NCBI RefSeq assembly: GCF_009664835.1
Contig: NZ_CP045929.1
Coordinates: 3,224,001 to 3,288,000 of the forward strand
Direction of reading: 5' to 3'
From: Allosaccharopolyspora coralli
GTDB taxonomy: Bacteria; Actinomycetota; Actinomycetes; Mycobacteriales; Pseudonocardiaceae
DNA length: 64,000 bases
Both the position numbers and the translations under genes were made by a program. A model generated the notes under the pieces. It was not told where the DNA came from. It searched no databases and saw only the letters and a program-made list of their open reading frames with translations. Each line of letters begins with the position of its first letter. Position 1 is the stretch's first letter. Positions 26,422 to 34,333 of the stretch are shown piece after piece.

Positions 26422-27797
26422 GCACTGTGGACCGCACGGAGGACGGCGTCGGTCACGACCCGGACGTCCTCGTCGTTCGTGGCGTGATCGGAAACGCTGA
26501 TGCGCAGCGCGGTGACACCGTTGCGCACGGTCGTGCCCAACCACGTGCTCCCCTCGGCCTGCACCGCAGCGGCGACACCACGAGTGCGGTCGTCGTCGCC
26601 GCCGACACGGGCCAGAACCTGATTGAGCACGACGTCGTTGAGGATCTCGACGTCCTCGTCGGCAGCCAGAGTGCGCGCGATCCGACGTGCTTGCGCACAC
26701 GACGTGTCGACCATGTCGGCCACCCCGGAACGGCCGAGCGACCGCAACGCGGCCCACACCGCGAACGCCCGTGCTCGACGCGAACTCTCCGGCGTCCAGT
26801 CGGCCCCGTCCCGGTCTCCCGTCCTGGCGAGATAGGACGCGGACAACGTCATCGCGGCCCGATGCGATTCCGGGTGCGCGCAGAACGCGATCCCGCTGTC
26901 ATAGGGGACATTGAGCCACTTGTGCGCGTCGGTGGCCCACGAGTCCGCCGCCGCGACGCCGTCGACGAGGTGCCGGGTACTCGCCGACGCCCCGGCCCAC
27001 AGCCCGAACGCGCCGTCGACGTGCACCCACGCGCCGTAGCGGTGTGCGAGATCGCAGATCACTTGCATCGGGTCGCACGCGCCGGTGTTCACGTTGCCGA
27101 CCTGCGCGCACACGATCACCGGCTCGGTCGTGCGGGCGGCAAGCGCGTCCGCCAGATGCTCCGTCCGTATCCGCCCGTGCTCGTCGGCCGGGATCTCGAC
27201 GATGCTGTTGCTGCCGAGTCCGAGGAACCGCAGGGCCCGATCGATCGTCGCGTGCCGTTCGGCGCCCACGAGCACCGACAGCCGTGGTGCGCCGAACAAC
27301 CCCTCCGCGTCGACGTCCCAGCCGGCGTCGGCGAGCACCCGGTGCCGGGCCGCGGCGAGACCGATGACGTTGGCCGTCTGCGCGCCGGTCGTGAACCCCG
27401 CGGACACGGTGTCCGGTAGCCCCAACAGGTCACTCAACCAGCCTCGGCACACCTCTTCGGTGGCCGCCGCGGCAGGAGACAGCGCGAAGTACGCCGCGTT
27501 CTGGTCCCACGCGGAGGCGAGCCAGTCCGCGGCGAGCGAGGCGGGCAGCACACCGCCTTCGACGAATCCGAAGTAGCGCCCCGCGTTGGTGCGCACCAGT
27601 CCGGGCTCGGCTGCCTGCGCCAGATCCTCGATCACCGCCAGCGGATCACTGCCCTCATGGGGTAGCGGACCGCCGAGGGCGTCCAGCAGTTCCGTCATGC
27701 CGATCCGGTGCGCAACGGGCCGTTGCTCATCAGCGGTCACGTACTGTGCGGCGATCTGACCGGTCCGTCCGAGTAGTTCCTGCCAGTCCGTGCCCAC
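26415..27797 (-). CDS. PLP-dependent group II decarboxylase (aromatic amino acid/tyrosine decarboxylase-like)
   Basis: A 460-residue fold-type I enzyme. The PLP-binding lysine is Lys293 in SWATDAHKWLNVPYD; substrate and cofactor contacts appear as AGRYFGFVEGGVLPASLAADWLAS, TTGAQTANVIGLAAARH and HVDGAFGLWA. GTG 27797 has GAGGAGG 6 bases upstream, so the longer frame to 27893 was rejected. Aromatic L-amino acid, glutamate and aspartate decarboxylases share these motifs, so the substrate is uncertain. Some pyridoxal-dependent aldehyde synthases also look like this. Confidence 0.85.
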   Translation of the reverse strand: MGTDWQELLGRTGQIAAQYVTADEQRPVAHRIGMTELLDALGGPLPHEGSDPLAVIEDLAQAAEPGLVRTNAGRYFGFVEGGVLPASLAADWLASAWDQNAAYFALSPAAAATEEVCRGWLSDLLGLPDTVSAGFTTGAQTANVIGLAAARHRVLADAGWDVDAEGLFGAPRLSVLVGAERHATIDRALRFLGLGSNSIVEIPADEHGRIRTEHLADALAARTTEPVIVCAQVGNVNTGACDPMQVICDLAHRYGAWVHVDGAFGLWAGASASTRHLVDGVAAADSWATDAHKWLNVPYDSGIAFCAHPESHRAAMTLSASYLARTGDRDGADWTPESSRRARAFAVWAALRSLGRSGVADMVDTSCAQARRIARTLAADEDVEILNDVVLNQVLARVGGDDDRTRGVAAAVQAEGSTWLGTTVRNGVTALRISVSDHATNDEDVRVVTDAVLRAVHSAH

Positions 27798-27941
27798 CCG
27801 GTTCCTCCTCCGTGCCGTGCTCGCGGTCGCCACGGTGGCACACTCGGCGCGGCCGTCACCACAGAAATGACCTCTGCCTCGGGTGACGAGCACGCGCGGG
27901 TCGATCTGGGCATCTGGCCGAGAAGACGAGGCCGAGCAATT

Positions 27942-28010
27942 GCGTAGCGGAACCTCACCTCGCGCCTGGCTGAGCGATCGTCGACGTCAGGTCACACCAC
28001 CCGACCACCC
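27942..28010. repeat. interspersed repeat B, degenerate copy
   Basis: Contains GCGTAGCGGAACCTCA, the reverse of the TGAGGTTCCGCTA module, and GGCTGAGCGATC, matching the CGCTGAGCGATC module of 13946-14062, in a rearranged order, followed by CACCACCCGACCACCC. It lies between two minus-strand genes, in the decarboxylase promoter region. Confidence 0.4.
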
Positions 28011-28049
28011 ACTCGCACCCTTCTGTAGCAGCTTCGAGCCGAATCTCGG

Positions 28050-28577
28050 TCATAGATCCGGCTCGGCCACGAGGTGCTCGGATCGCGCCGGCGAAGACGG
28101 CCTCCCGGGGGGGGCAGCCGGGGCGTCGCTGGTCACCGGCATCCGTTGCTCCGGCGGCCGAGCCGAACGTTCATGCGAGGTGAACCGGATATCGGCGGCG
28201 ACCCCGGCCTGTTCGGCGAGCACGCTGCAGTAGGCGGCGGCGTAGGCGTACCTCACGAGCAACGATTCGGCCTTGCTCGCCGCCTCCTCCGCCGGACGCA
28301 GATCGTCGGCGGTCACCCGGATCGGAATCACCACCCCGGATCCGTCCGAGCTCCTGCCGCCGAGACCGTCCACCTCCATCCACGCGGCGACCGGCGAATC
28401 CACCGGTTCCACGCGAACGGCGACCTCGCCGCCACGGTCCAGATAACGTGAGGGACAGCGCCGAGCCAACTCCCGCGCAGCCCACCGGCCGGCGGCCGAA
28501 GCCGCGCGCACGAGATCAGCCCACTCGTCGCACGGTTGCGGCAGCTCTTGCACCGACCAGGACTCGGTCGTGCCCAT
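28050..28577 (-). CDS. hypothetical protein
   Basis: A 175-residue acidic-to-neutral protein with no family I recognise. The middle has VIPIRVTADDLRPAEEAASKAESLLVRYAYAAAY, probably two helices, after a beta-rich stretch (AVRVEPVDSPVAAWMEV). The C-terminal 35 residues are Pro/Ala/Ser-rich and likely disordered. ATG 28577 is the best available start, though its ribosome site is poor. An ORF in this frame stays open further upstream but would run into the DUF6328 gene region. Codon use is typical, which supports it as real. Confidence 0.6.
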   Translation of the reverse strand: MGTTESWSVQELPQPCDEWADLVRAASAAGRWAARELARRCPSRYLDRGGEVAVRVEPVDSPVAAWMEVDGLGGRSSDGSGVVIPIRVTADDLRPAEEAASKAESLLVRYAYAAAYCSVLAEQAGVAADIRFTSHERSARPPEQRMPVTSDAPAAPPGRPSSPARSEHLVAEPDL

Positions 28578-28744
28578 CGTCGACCACCACCCACCGGAAA
28601 ACTGCGTCCTCTCGGCATTCCCGGCGTTCGCAGTGCGCAAACCATGTTGATGAAGCGCGTGTGCACCAGCTGACTCCGTACTCGTCGTGCGCGATGATGT
28701 CGTCGGATCCAGGCTGAGATCCGGAAGCCGACCGGGGAGGAGTC

Positions 28745-29209
28745 GTGACGGGACCGGAGGAAACACATCACACGAAGCTCACCCGCAATCTCAGCGAGCT
28801 GCTGCAGGAGCTGCGGGTAGCCCAGGCCGGTGTGCAGATCCTCTTCGCCTTCCTGCTCACCGTGGCGTTCACCGACCGATTCGCCCGAGCCGGCACCTTT
28901 GTCCACACGCTCCACATTGTCACGGTGCTGCTGACCTGTACGTCGGCGACGTTGTTGATCGCACCGGCCGCTTGGCACCGGATGTTGTTCCGCAAACGCC
29001 GACGGGCGGAGATCATCCGGGCCGCGAACTCCTGCGCCCTCGGTGGGCTGGCTCTGCTCGCCGCTGCGATGACCTCGACCGTCTTGCTCGTCACAGTCGT
29101 GGTGATCGGCTTCGGCTGGCTCGCTCCGATCATCGCGACCTGCATCGGTCTGTCGTTCCTGAGCCTGTGGTTCCTGCTCCCCTGGCGTATCGGGTCACGA
29201 CGATCCTGA
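28745..29209 (+). CDS. DUF6328 family integral membrane protein
   Basis: A 154-residue membrane protein with four hydrophobic segments (about 30-50, 56-75, 98-115, 118-145) and a basic loop FRKRRRAEIIRAAN. The N-terminal NLSELLQELRVAQAGVQILFAFLLTVAF is the characteristic DUF6328 stretch as I recall it. Function unknown. GTG 28745 follows GGGGAGGA. The lipid-kinase gene follows 51-87 bp downstream on the same strand. Confidence 0.75.
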   Translation: MTGPEETHHTKLTRNLSELLQELRVAQAGVQILFAFLLTVAFTDRFARAGTFVHTLHIVTVLLTCTSATLLIAPAAWHRMLFRKRRRAEIIRAANSCALGGLALLAAAMTSTVLLVTVVVIGFGWLAPIIATCIGLSFLSLWFLLPWRIGSRRS

Positions 29210-29296
29210 CCAGGACCGACGCATGCCGCTGCGAGGACGACCACCAGGACCGACTACCGTTTGCCTGGCAGTGTTGCGCCCTGCCGAGGAGGAGCC

Positions 29297-30220
29297 ATCC
29301 GGATCACACGCGCGGCCACGAAGGCCGCACTCATAGTCAACGTGCACTCACGCACGGGTGCCCGCGCCTGCGACCACGCCGAACAGCGTCTGCGCGAGCT
29401 CGACGTACCTCTGGGCGCCGTACACCGGCTCCACGACGCCTCCCGGCTGCCGGAGACCGTGGCCGGCGCCGTCGACGGCGGCCACGACCTCATCGTCCTC
29501 GGTGGCGGCGACGGCAGTGTCAGTTCCGTCGTCGACGAACTCGCCCACCGGGAGGTGCCGCTCGGTCTGCTGCCGCTCGGCACGGCCAACGACTTCGCCC
29601 GCACCATGCACATTCCGACCGACCTCGACGCCGCGTGCCGCACCATCGCCGAGAGTCACATCGTCGACATCGATCTCGGGTTGTGCGGGAACAACTACTA
29701 CGTCAACCGCGCGTCGATCGGGCTCGGCGCCCGCGTCTCCGAAGCGATGTCGCCGTTCCTCAAGCGCCGCGTGGGACCGTTGGCCTACCCGGTGGCGACC
29801 GCGAAAGCCCTGTCCCGCCACCGGCCGTTCACAGCCACACTGAGCTTCCCCGACGGGGACCACGAAGACCAGACGTTCCCGGGGCTGTTGCAAGTCGGCG
29901 TCGCCAACGGCCGCTACTTCGGCGGCGGGCAGATCGCCGGACAGGACGCCGGGATCGACGACAGCACACTCGACGTCTCGGTCATCCGGCAAGGCGGCCC
30001 GCGTGATCTCCTCGCCGTCGCACGCGAACTCCGCCGCGGCAGCACGACCGACACGGCCCAGATCAGTCACTTCCGCACCCGCGCGGTTCACGTGCACACG
30101 CCCACGGCACTGTCGATCAACGTCGACGGCGAGGTCGTCGCCAGCACTCCGCGAGAGTTCTCGGTGGCACGCAACGCACTGCACGTCCTCACCCCGGAAA
30201 CGTGGTCCGACGGTTCCTGA
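29297..30220 (+). CDS. diacylglycerol kinase-fold lipid kinase (YegS/BmrU-like), possible ATC start
   Basis: About 307 residues with the DAGK catalytic domain: ALIVNVHSRTG at the N-terminus, the nucleotide loop LIVLGGGDGSVSSVVDEL, and LPLGTANDFARTM. The C-terminal beta domain ends with INVDGEVV. It should phosphorylate a lipid or polyprenol at the membrane face. The strongest ribosome site, GAGGAGGAG at 29286-29294, is followed by no ATG, GTG or TTG but by ATC at 29297, in frame and at ideal spacing. The nearest standard in-frame codon upstream is TTG 29261 without a ribosome site, which would give 319 residues. Initiation at ATC, or an ATG changed by mutation or error, is inferred. Confidence 0.8.
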   Translation: MRITRAATKAALIVNVHSRTGARACDHAEQRLRELDVPLGAVHRLHDASRLPETVAGAVDGGHDLIVLGGGDGSVSSVVDELAHREVPLGLLPLGTANDFARTMHIPTDLDAACRTIAESHIVDIDLGLCGNNYYVNRASIGLGARVSEAMSPFLKRRVGPLAYPVATAKALSRHRPFTATLSFPDGDHEDQTFPGLLQVGVANGRYFGGGQIAGQDAGIDDSTLDVSVIRQGGPRDLLAVARELRRGSTTDTAQISHFRTRAVHVHTPTALSINVDGEVVASTPREFSVARNALHVLTPETWSDGS

Positions 30221-30237
30221 ACCGTCCACATCGGAAT

Positions 30238-30960
30238 TCAGGTCGGGGTCGCGACCTCAAGGACGGCCTCGTCGATCCGGCGTGCGAGTTGGAGGTCGAG
30301 CTCGGAGACGCCGCCCACGGACCGCGTGGTGAGGCTGAACACCAGGATGTCGTCGTTCTCCGTGACCTCGGCGCGGTGGGACAGTTCGATCTCCGCCGCT
30401 CGCACCCGTGTGAGCACCGGCTGGTGCCTGTCCGTCGGCAGGGTTGCTTCACGAGTGAGCCGCTCGGTGGTTCCGGCCCAGTTCTCCAGCTGTGTCAACG
30501 CCCGCCGCAGCTCGTCCTCGCCCAGTGGGCGTGCGCCGCCTTCCGCGCCCGGTTCCGTCGACGTCTGCTCGGGTACCGTGCCCGGCCGGTCGAACAACGG
30601 CGTCACCTCTGCGGGAAGACCGTGGCGCAGCGTATCGACCACAGCGGGAGCGGCCAGCGCCATCTCGGCGAGCACTGCCCGGGTGAGAGCGCGTGCGTGC
30701 TCTGGCTCGCAGGAAGCACGCCGGGCGATCTCTCCCACCAAGTCGTCCTGGCGTGCACCGGGTTCGTGCGGGGCGTCCCAGTGGACCGCGTCGCGTACTT
30801 CCGGGGGAAGCGCGACCGCCATCTGAGAGCGGTCCACCCCGTCGAGCCTGCTGCTGAGCACCTCGAGGACGTGGATCGTGCTCGCACGCACGTCCCCGGT
30901 TTCCGCGAGGTCCGCGCGGTGCCTGATTCCGTCGAGGAACGACTCGTAGCGAGTAGTCAC
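30238..30960 (-). CDS. DUF2267 protein fused to a degenerate pterin-carbinolamine dehydratase-like domain
   Basis: A 240-residue two-part protein. Residues 1-120 match DUF2267 (TTRYESFLDGIRHRADL, VLEVLSSRLDGVDRSQMAVALPPEVRDAVHW). Residues about 145-235 resemble 4a-hydroxytetrahydrobiopterin dehydratase: ALTQLENWAGTTERLTREATLP, then AAEIELSHRAEV and FSLTTRSVGGVSELDLQLARRID. The active-site HHP is SHR and the TH of the second motif is TR, so catalysis is doubtful. ATG 30960 has GAGGAGG upstream, and a GTTG-N14-GGGTA box lies 46-68 bp upstream. A related DUF2267 protein is at 48855-49253. Confidence 0.75.
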   Translation of the reverse strand: MTTRYESFLDGIRHRADLAETGDVRASTIHVLEVLSSRLDGVDRSQMAVALPPEVRDAVHWDAPHEPGARQDDLVGEIARRASCEPEHARALTRAVLAEMALAAPAVVDTLRHGLPAEVTPLFDRPGTVPEQTSTEPGAEGGARPLGEDELRRALTQLENWAGTTERLTREATLPTDRHQPVLTRVRAAEIELSHRAEVTENDDILVFSLTTRSVGGVSELDLQLARRIDEAVLEVATPT

Positions 30961-31005
30961 GTGGGGACCTCCTCGTCACCGAACGAATCACGAACACCCT
31001 CGGAG

Positions 31006-31028
31006 TACCCAGCAACTCGCGCGACAAC
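31006..31028 (-). promoter_or_regulatory. candidate sigma-B/SigF-type promoter of the DUF2267-PCD gene
   Basis: Read on minus: GTTG, 14 nt, GGGTACTCC, ending 46 bp before the start codon. It matches the actinobacterial stress-sigma pattern GTTT-N14-16-GGGTA except for one base in the -35 box. Confidence 0.45.
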
Positions 31029-31031
31029 GCG

Positions 31032-31054
31032 GTTCGAATCCGCTCCACCGGGTA
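31032..31054 (+). promoter_or_regulatory. candidate sigma-B/SigF-type promoter of the DUF6292-like gene
   Basis: GTTC, 14 nt, GGGTACTCC, 43 bp before ATG 31097. It lies back to back with the minus-strand box at 31006-31028, suggesting that a stress sigma factor drives both divergent genes. Confidence 0.5.
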
Positions 31055-31096
31055 CTCCCGAACGGAGCACCCGATGCCCGGAACGAGGTACACGTC

Positions 31097-31531
31097 ATGA
31101 ACCGCGATCCGACGAGCGTGGCAGCCCGCGCGCTCCAGCACTACGCCGACGTTTCCTGCCGCACGATCTCCAGCGGAATACGCACCATCGACTGCGACGT
31201 CACGGAGACGCCTGCGACCGTGCTGGTCGTCCTCGGCACGGAGGAGCCGACGTTTCCGGAGCTGGACTGGGTACTGACCTGGGACGAGGTCAACGGGTGG
31301 GCGTCGCGAATCCGCACCAGCGAGGCGGGCGAAACCGTGTGCCTGTCGTACCTGGGCGGACGCATTCTGCCCGCACCCGCGGACGTCGGGCGCTACGTCC
31401 ACGACATCGCCCACGGGCAGCATCCGGGCCAGCTCCTCCCACCCGTGTTCCGCGCCCCCGACGCGCCGGACGAACTCGAGCACGAACTCAGCATCGGCGC
31501 GTGGGACAAGCGCTTCACGCCACCGGAGTGA
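31097..31531 (+). CDS. DUF6292-like hypothetical protein
   Basis: A 144-residue protein. The segment WVLTWDEVNGWASRIRT followed by CLSYLGGRILPAPADVGRYVHDIAHG resembles DUF6292 proteins of actinomycetes, which are often located near regulatory or conjugative genes; this family call is from memory. It is soluble, with no transmembrane segment. ATG 31097 is the only reasonable start. The stress-type promoter box upstream is its best functional clue. Confidence 0.6.
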   Translation: MNRDPTSVAARALQHYADVSCRTISSGIRTIDCDVTETPATVLVVLGTEEPTFPELDWVLTWDEVNGWASRIRTSEAGETVCLSYLGGRILPAPADVGRYVHDIAHGQHPGQLLPPVFRAPDAPDELEHELSIGAWDKRFTPPE

Positions 31532-31540
31532 CGTGCGAAC

Positions 31541-32494
31541 TCAACCATGGAAATGCGGGAGCACGTTCTGCTGCCAGGCTTCGAAGAACTTCTCCTGCTC
31601 CGGTCCGATCTGCTGGACGTAGAGTTCGTCCACGCCCGCCTCGTCGAACGTCTGCACTTCTCTCACATGGCGCTCGACATCGGGTCCACACGCGAAGCTC
31701 TCGCGCACGGCGTCGTCGCCGACCAAGCCGACGGCTTGACGGAAATCCTTCGGTGTCGGCAGATTCACCGCCAGCGGGCCGGGCAACGTCTCGTTCGCCC
31801 ACGTCCGTGCCTGCTCGACACCGGCCTGTTCACTGTCGGCCCAACAGACTTTCATCCCGGCCTGCACCGTCCTGCCCTTTCCACCGGCTTCCTGGAACGC
31901 CGACACCAAGTCGGCGTCCGGCTTCGGGAGACAGAGTCCCTCCCCGATGCGGCCGGCCAGCCGGGCCGCCTTCGGGCCGAACGCGGAGACGTAGATCGGC
32001 ACGGGCTCCTCCGGGAGTGTGTAGAGGCGCGCGTTCTCGACCGTGTACTGCGTTCCGTGATGGTGGACGTACCCACCACGGTGCAGTGTGCGGATGACGT
32101 CGATCGCTTCTTCGAGCATCTCCTGCCGCACGGGAGGCGCGGGCCATCTGTCGCCCAGAACGTGCTCGTTGAGAGCTTCACCGGTACCGAGACCGAGCAC
32201 GAACTTGCCTCCCGTCTGGACCCCCGCCGTTGCCGCGGCCTGGGCAACTATCGCCGGATGGATGCGGATCATCGGACACGTCACCGCGGTCGCGATCGGC
32301 AGTGACGTCGCTTGCGAGAGGGCACCGATCACGGACCACACGAAGGGGCTGTTGCCTTGCTCGTCCAACCACGGATGAAAATGGTCGGAGATCCACAGAG
32401 CCTGGAATCCGGCCTGTTCGGCACGCCGCGCTTGACGCACGAGTTCGTCCGGGCCGAATTCTTCGGTGGCGAGGAAGTAGCCGATGCGCACCAT
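31541..32494 (-). CDS. F420-type LLM oxidoreductase (TIGR03557-like), second paralogue
   Basis: A 317-residue TIM-barrel protein with SDHFHPWLDEQGNSPFVWSVIGAL, TCPMIRIHPAIVAQAAATAGV and LGLGTGEALNEHVLGDRWP, the same signatures as 22769-23752. GGGAGGA lies 5 bases before ATG 32494. It ends 9 bp from the stop of the convergent DUF6292-like gene. Cofactor F420 is inferred from the subfamily. The catalytic substrate is unknown. Confidence 0.85.
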   Translation of the reverse strand: MVRIGYFLATEEFGPDELVRQARRAEQAGFQALWISDHFHPWLDEQGNSPFVWSVIGALSQATSLPIATAVTCPMIRIHPAIVAQAAATAGVQTGGKFVLGLGTGEALNEHVLGDRWPAPPVRQEMLEEAIDVIRTLHRGGYVHHHGTQYTVENARLYTLPEEPVPIYVSAFGPKAARLAGRIGEGLCLPKPDADLVSAFQEAGGKGRTVQAGMKVCWADSEQAGVEQARTWANETLPGPLAVNLPTPKDFRQAVGLVGDDAVRESFACGPDVERHVREVQTFDEAGVDELYVQQIGPEQEKFFEAWQQNVLPHFHG

Positions 32495-32576
32495 GATTGT
32501 CCTCCCGACATCGCGTATCGCCTGCGCGTCCGGTCCGGGCTACCCCACGCTCCACGTCGGAAAACGGCGCCCGGCG

Positions 32577-32744
32577 GAAGCCCTGGTGGCAGGAACGGGG
32601 AGCGTGACGGCGCCCGCGTTCGTGCTGATCGCCGCCGGGATCGCCGGGCTGGTGGCGTCCTGGGTCACCCGCGAGTCCGCACGCAGACCCCTACCCGGCT
32701 GCACCCCCACGGCCACGTCCTACGACGAAGCTCGCGAGACCTGA
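32577..32744 (+). pseudogene. C-terminal remnant of an MHS-family MFS transporter
   Basis: Fifty-five residues from EALVAGTGSVTAPAFVLIAA through one transmembrane helix to WVTRESARRPLPGCTPTATS and DEARET closely resemble the last helix and tail of actinobacterial MHS symporters, the family of the gene at 1-563. Upstream in the same frame the sequence becomes unrelated and overlaps the start of the oxidoreductase gene on the other strand, so the other eleven helices are missing. No ribosome site. It is probably the relic of a deletion or rearrangement. Confidence 0.6.
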
Positions 32745-32854
32745 CCCCCGCCCTCCAGGTGGCAAATTCGCGCGAATTTGCCACCCCGCTGTCCACAGGG
32801 GGCGGGGTTGTCCACAGATGTGAGATCGGGGGTAGACGGCCGGGAGTTCGGGTG

Positions 32855-33319
32855 CTACCGCGACGGAGGACGGAGGTCAGGGATCTTGCGGGGCTCGGCG
32901 AGGATGACGCCGTAGAGCACATGATCGGCGGCCACGGCGACCTTGCCCGGCCAGTTCCGCTTCGGGGTGTCCCGGACACCGAGCACCGGGTTGATGAGCG
33001 CTTCGAACCCGAACCACAGCGCCATACCGTAGAGCGGCCCCGCCCACGTGTGCCGTCGCACCGACTCCGGCAGGCAGGCATAGACGGCGCCGCCCATCGC
33101 TCCGTAGCCGCAGTGGGCGATCTCGACCACCGCGCCTCGGCGTTCTTCGGGCACCCGGGCCAGCAAGCCGGGGGCGTTGCTGTGCACCATCACCTCGGGA
33201 GGAGTCTGTCGCACGAGACCGAATTGAGTGGTCAACGTGCGCATGCCGCTCATGGCCAACGCCGCGGTGACGCCTCGGAACGTGCTCCAGGCGACGGTCG
33301 CCGTTCTGCCGCGCCGCAT
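32855..33319 (-). CDS. conserved hypothetical membrane-associated protein
   Basis: A 154-residue protein with moderately hydrophobic segments at about 10-30, 70-90 and 100-118 (TWAGPLYGMALWFGFEALINPVLG). The C-terminal NWPGKVAVAADHVLYGVIL gives it the look of small actinobacterial membrane proteins of unknown function; a YagU/DUF1440-like relation is possible but unproven. ATG 33319 follows AGGAGGGAG 6 bases upstream. It lies 17 bp after the SDR gene on the same strand and is probably in its operon. Confidence 0.7.
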   Translation of the reverse strand: MRRGRTATVAWSTFRGVTAALAMSGMRTLTTQFGLVRQTPPEVMVHSNAPGLLARVPEERRGAVVEIAHCGYGAMGGAVYACLPESVRRHTWAGPLYGMALWFGFEALINPVLGVRDTPKRNWPGKVAVAADHVLYGVILAEPRKIPDLRPPSR

Positions 33320-33336
33320 GAGCGGCTCCCTCCTGC

Positions 33337-34203
33337 TCAACCGGGATGGGTCTCGCCGCCGACCGGCGAGAGCACTTCCCCGCTGTAGTAACTCCCCGTC
33401 GTCGAGGAGGCCAGAAACAGGTACGACGGTGCGATCTCGTCCGGGTGGGCCATCCGGCCCATCGGTGCCTGCGAGCCGAAACCCTCGACCTTCTCCTCGG
33501 GCAACGTCGATGGGATCAGCGGAGTCCAGACCGGACCAGGCGCCACGCAGTTGACGCGGATGCCGTCGTCGACCAACGACTGCGCGAACGACTTCGTCAG
33601 CGTGTGCACGGCACTCTTGCTCGCGGCGTAGTCCATCATGGACTTGTTTCCGCGTAACCCGTTCACCGATCCGGTGTTGACCACCGATCCGCCGTCGCTC
33701 ATGTGCCGCACCGCGGCTCGGGTCATCCAGAACGTGCTGTAGACGTTGACCTTGAAGGTGCGATCGAACTGGTCGGTGCTCAGCGCGGCGAGCTCGGACT
33801 CGACGGCTTGGGTCCCCGCATGGTTGACCAGAACGTCGATCCCGCCGAGCGCCTCCACGGCGGACGAGACGGCGTGTTCGCAGAACTCCTCGGAGGCGAG
33901 ATCACCCTTGATCAGCTCACACCGGTGGCCCGCCTCGCGCACGAGCTGGGCGGTATGCAGCGCGTCGTCGTCCTCCATGTCGTCGAGGTAGACGATGGCG
34001 ACGTCCGCGCCTTCCTTGGCGAACACGGCCGCGACGGCACGCCCGATCCCGGAATCGCCGCCGGTGACCAGGCATCGCTGACCGTCGAGCAGTCCGCTTC
34101 CGCTCCAGGTGCGCATCTCGTCGCGCGGCCGGGGCACCATCGACTCGGTGCTGCCGGGCGGAGTCTGCTGCTGCGCGGGCGCGATGTCGGTTCGCTCGGT
34201 CAC
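33337..34203 (-). CDS. SDR oxidoreductase (general-stress YdaD/YhdF-like)
   Basis: A 288-residue short-chain dehydrogenase with an N-terminal extension of about 45 residues typical of the stress-induced YdaD branch. The cofactor loop is TGGDSGIGRAVA, followed by VLVNHAGTQ, where the usual NNA is NHA. The catalytic Ser lies in VNTGSVNGLRG and Tyr/Lys in YAASKSAVHTL. GTG 34203 follows GAGGGGG. The promoter region has a GGGTACTCC box. It is divergent from a Zn-dehydrogenase and followed closely by a small membrane protein gene. Confidence 0.87.
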   Translation of the reverse strand: MTERTDIAPAQQQTPPGSTESMVPRPRDEMRTWSGSGLLDGQRCLVTGGDSGIGRAVAAVFAKEGADVAIVYLDDMEDDDALHTAQLVREAGHRCELIKGDLASEEFCEHAVSSAVEALGGIDVLVNHAGTQAVESELAALSTDQFDRTFKVNVYSTFWMTRAAVRHMSDGGSVVNTGSVNGLRGNKSMMDYAASKSAVHTLTKSFAQSLVDDGIRVNCVAPGPVWTPLIPSTLPEEKVEGFGSQAPMGRMAHPDEIAPSYLFLASSTTGSYYSGEVLSPVGGETHPG

Positions 34204-34235
34204 AAGCCACACCCCCTCGTGTACTGGCTTGGGAG

Positions 34236-34260
34236 TACCCCGATGACGTGGAGAGCACAC
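34236..34260 (-). promoter_or_regulatory. candidate stress-sigma promoter of the SDR gene
   Basis: Read on minus: GTGT, 16 nt, GGGTACTCC, 33 bp upstream of GTG 34203. The -10 is identical over nine bases to those at 31006 and 31050; the -35 is weak. Confidence 0.35.
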
Positions 34261-34333
34261 CTGAGCCTCGATTAGATCGACGTGTCGCGGGGTAAGCCCA
34301 CGGCACGAACCGGCTCGGCGGAGGTGGTCCCGC

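Noticed and set aside
32484-32576. Treating 32484-32744 as an intact 86-residue gene
   Set aside because: The first 31 codons overlap the start of the oxidoreductase on the other strand, have no ribosome site and no similarity. Only the last 55 resemble a transporter end.
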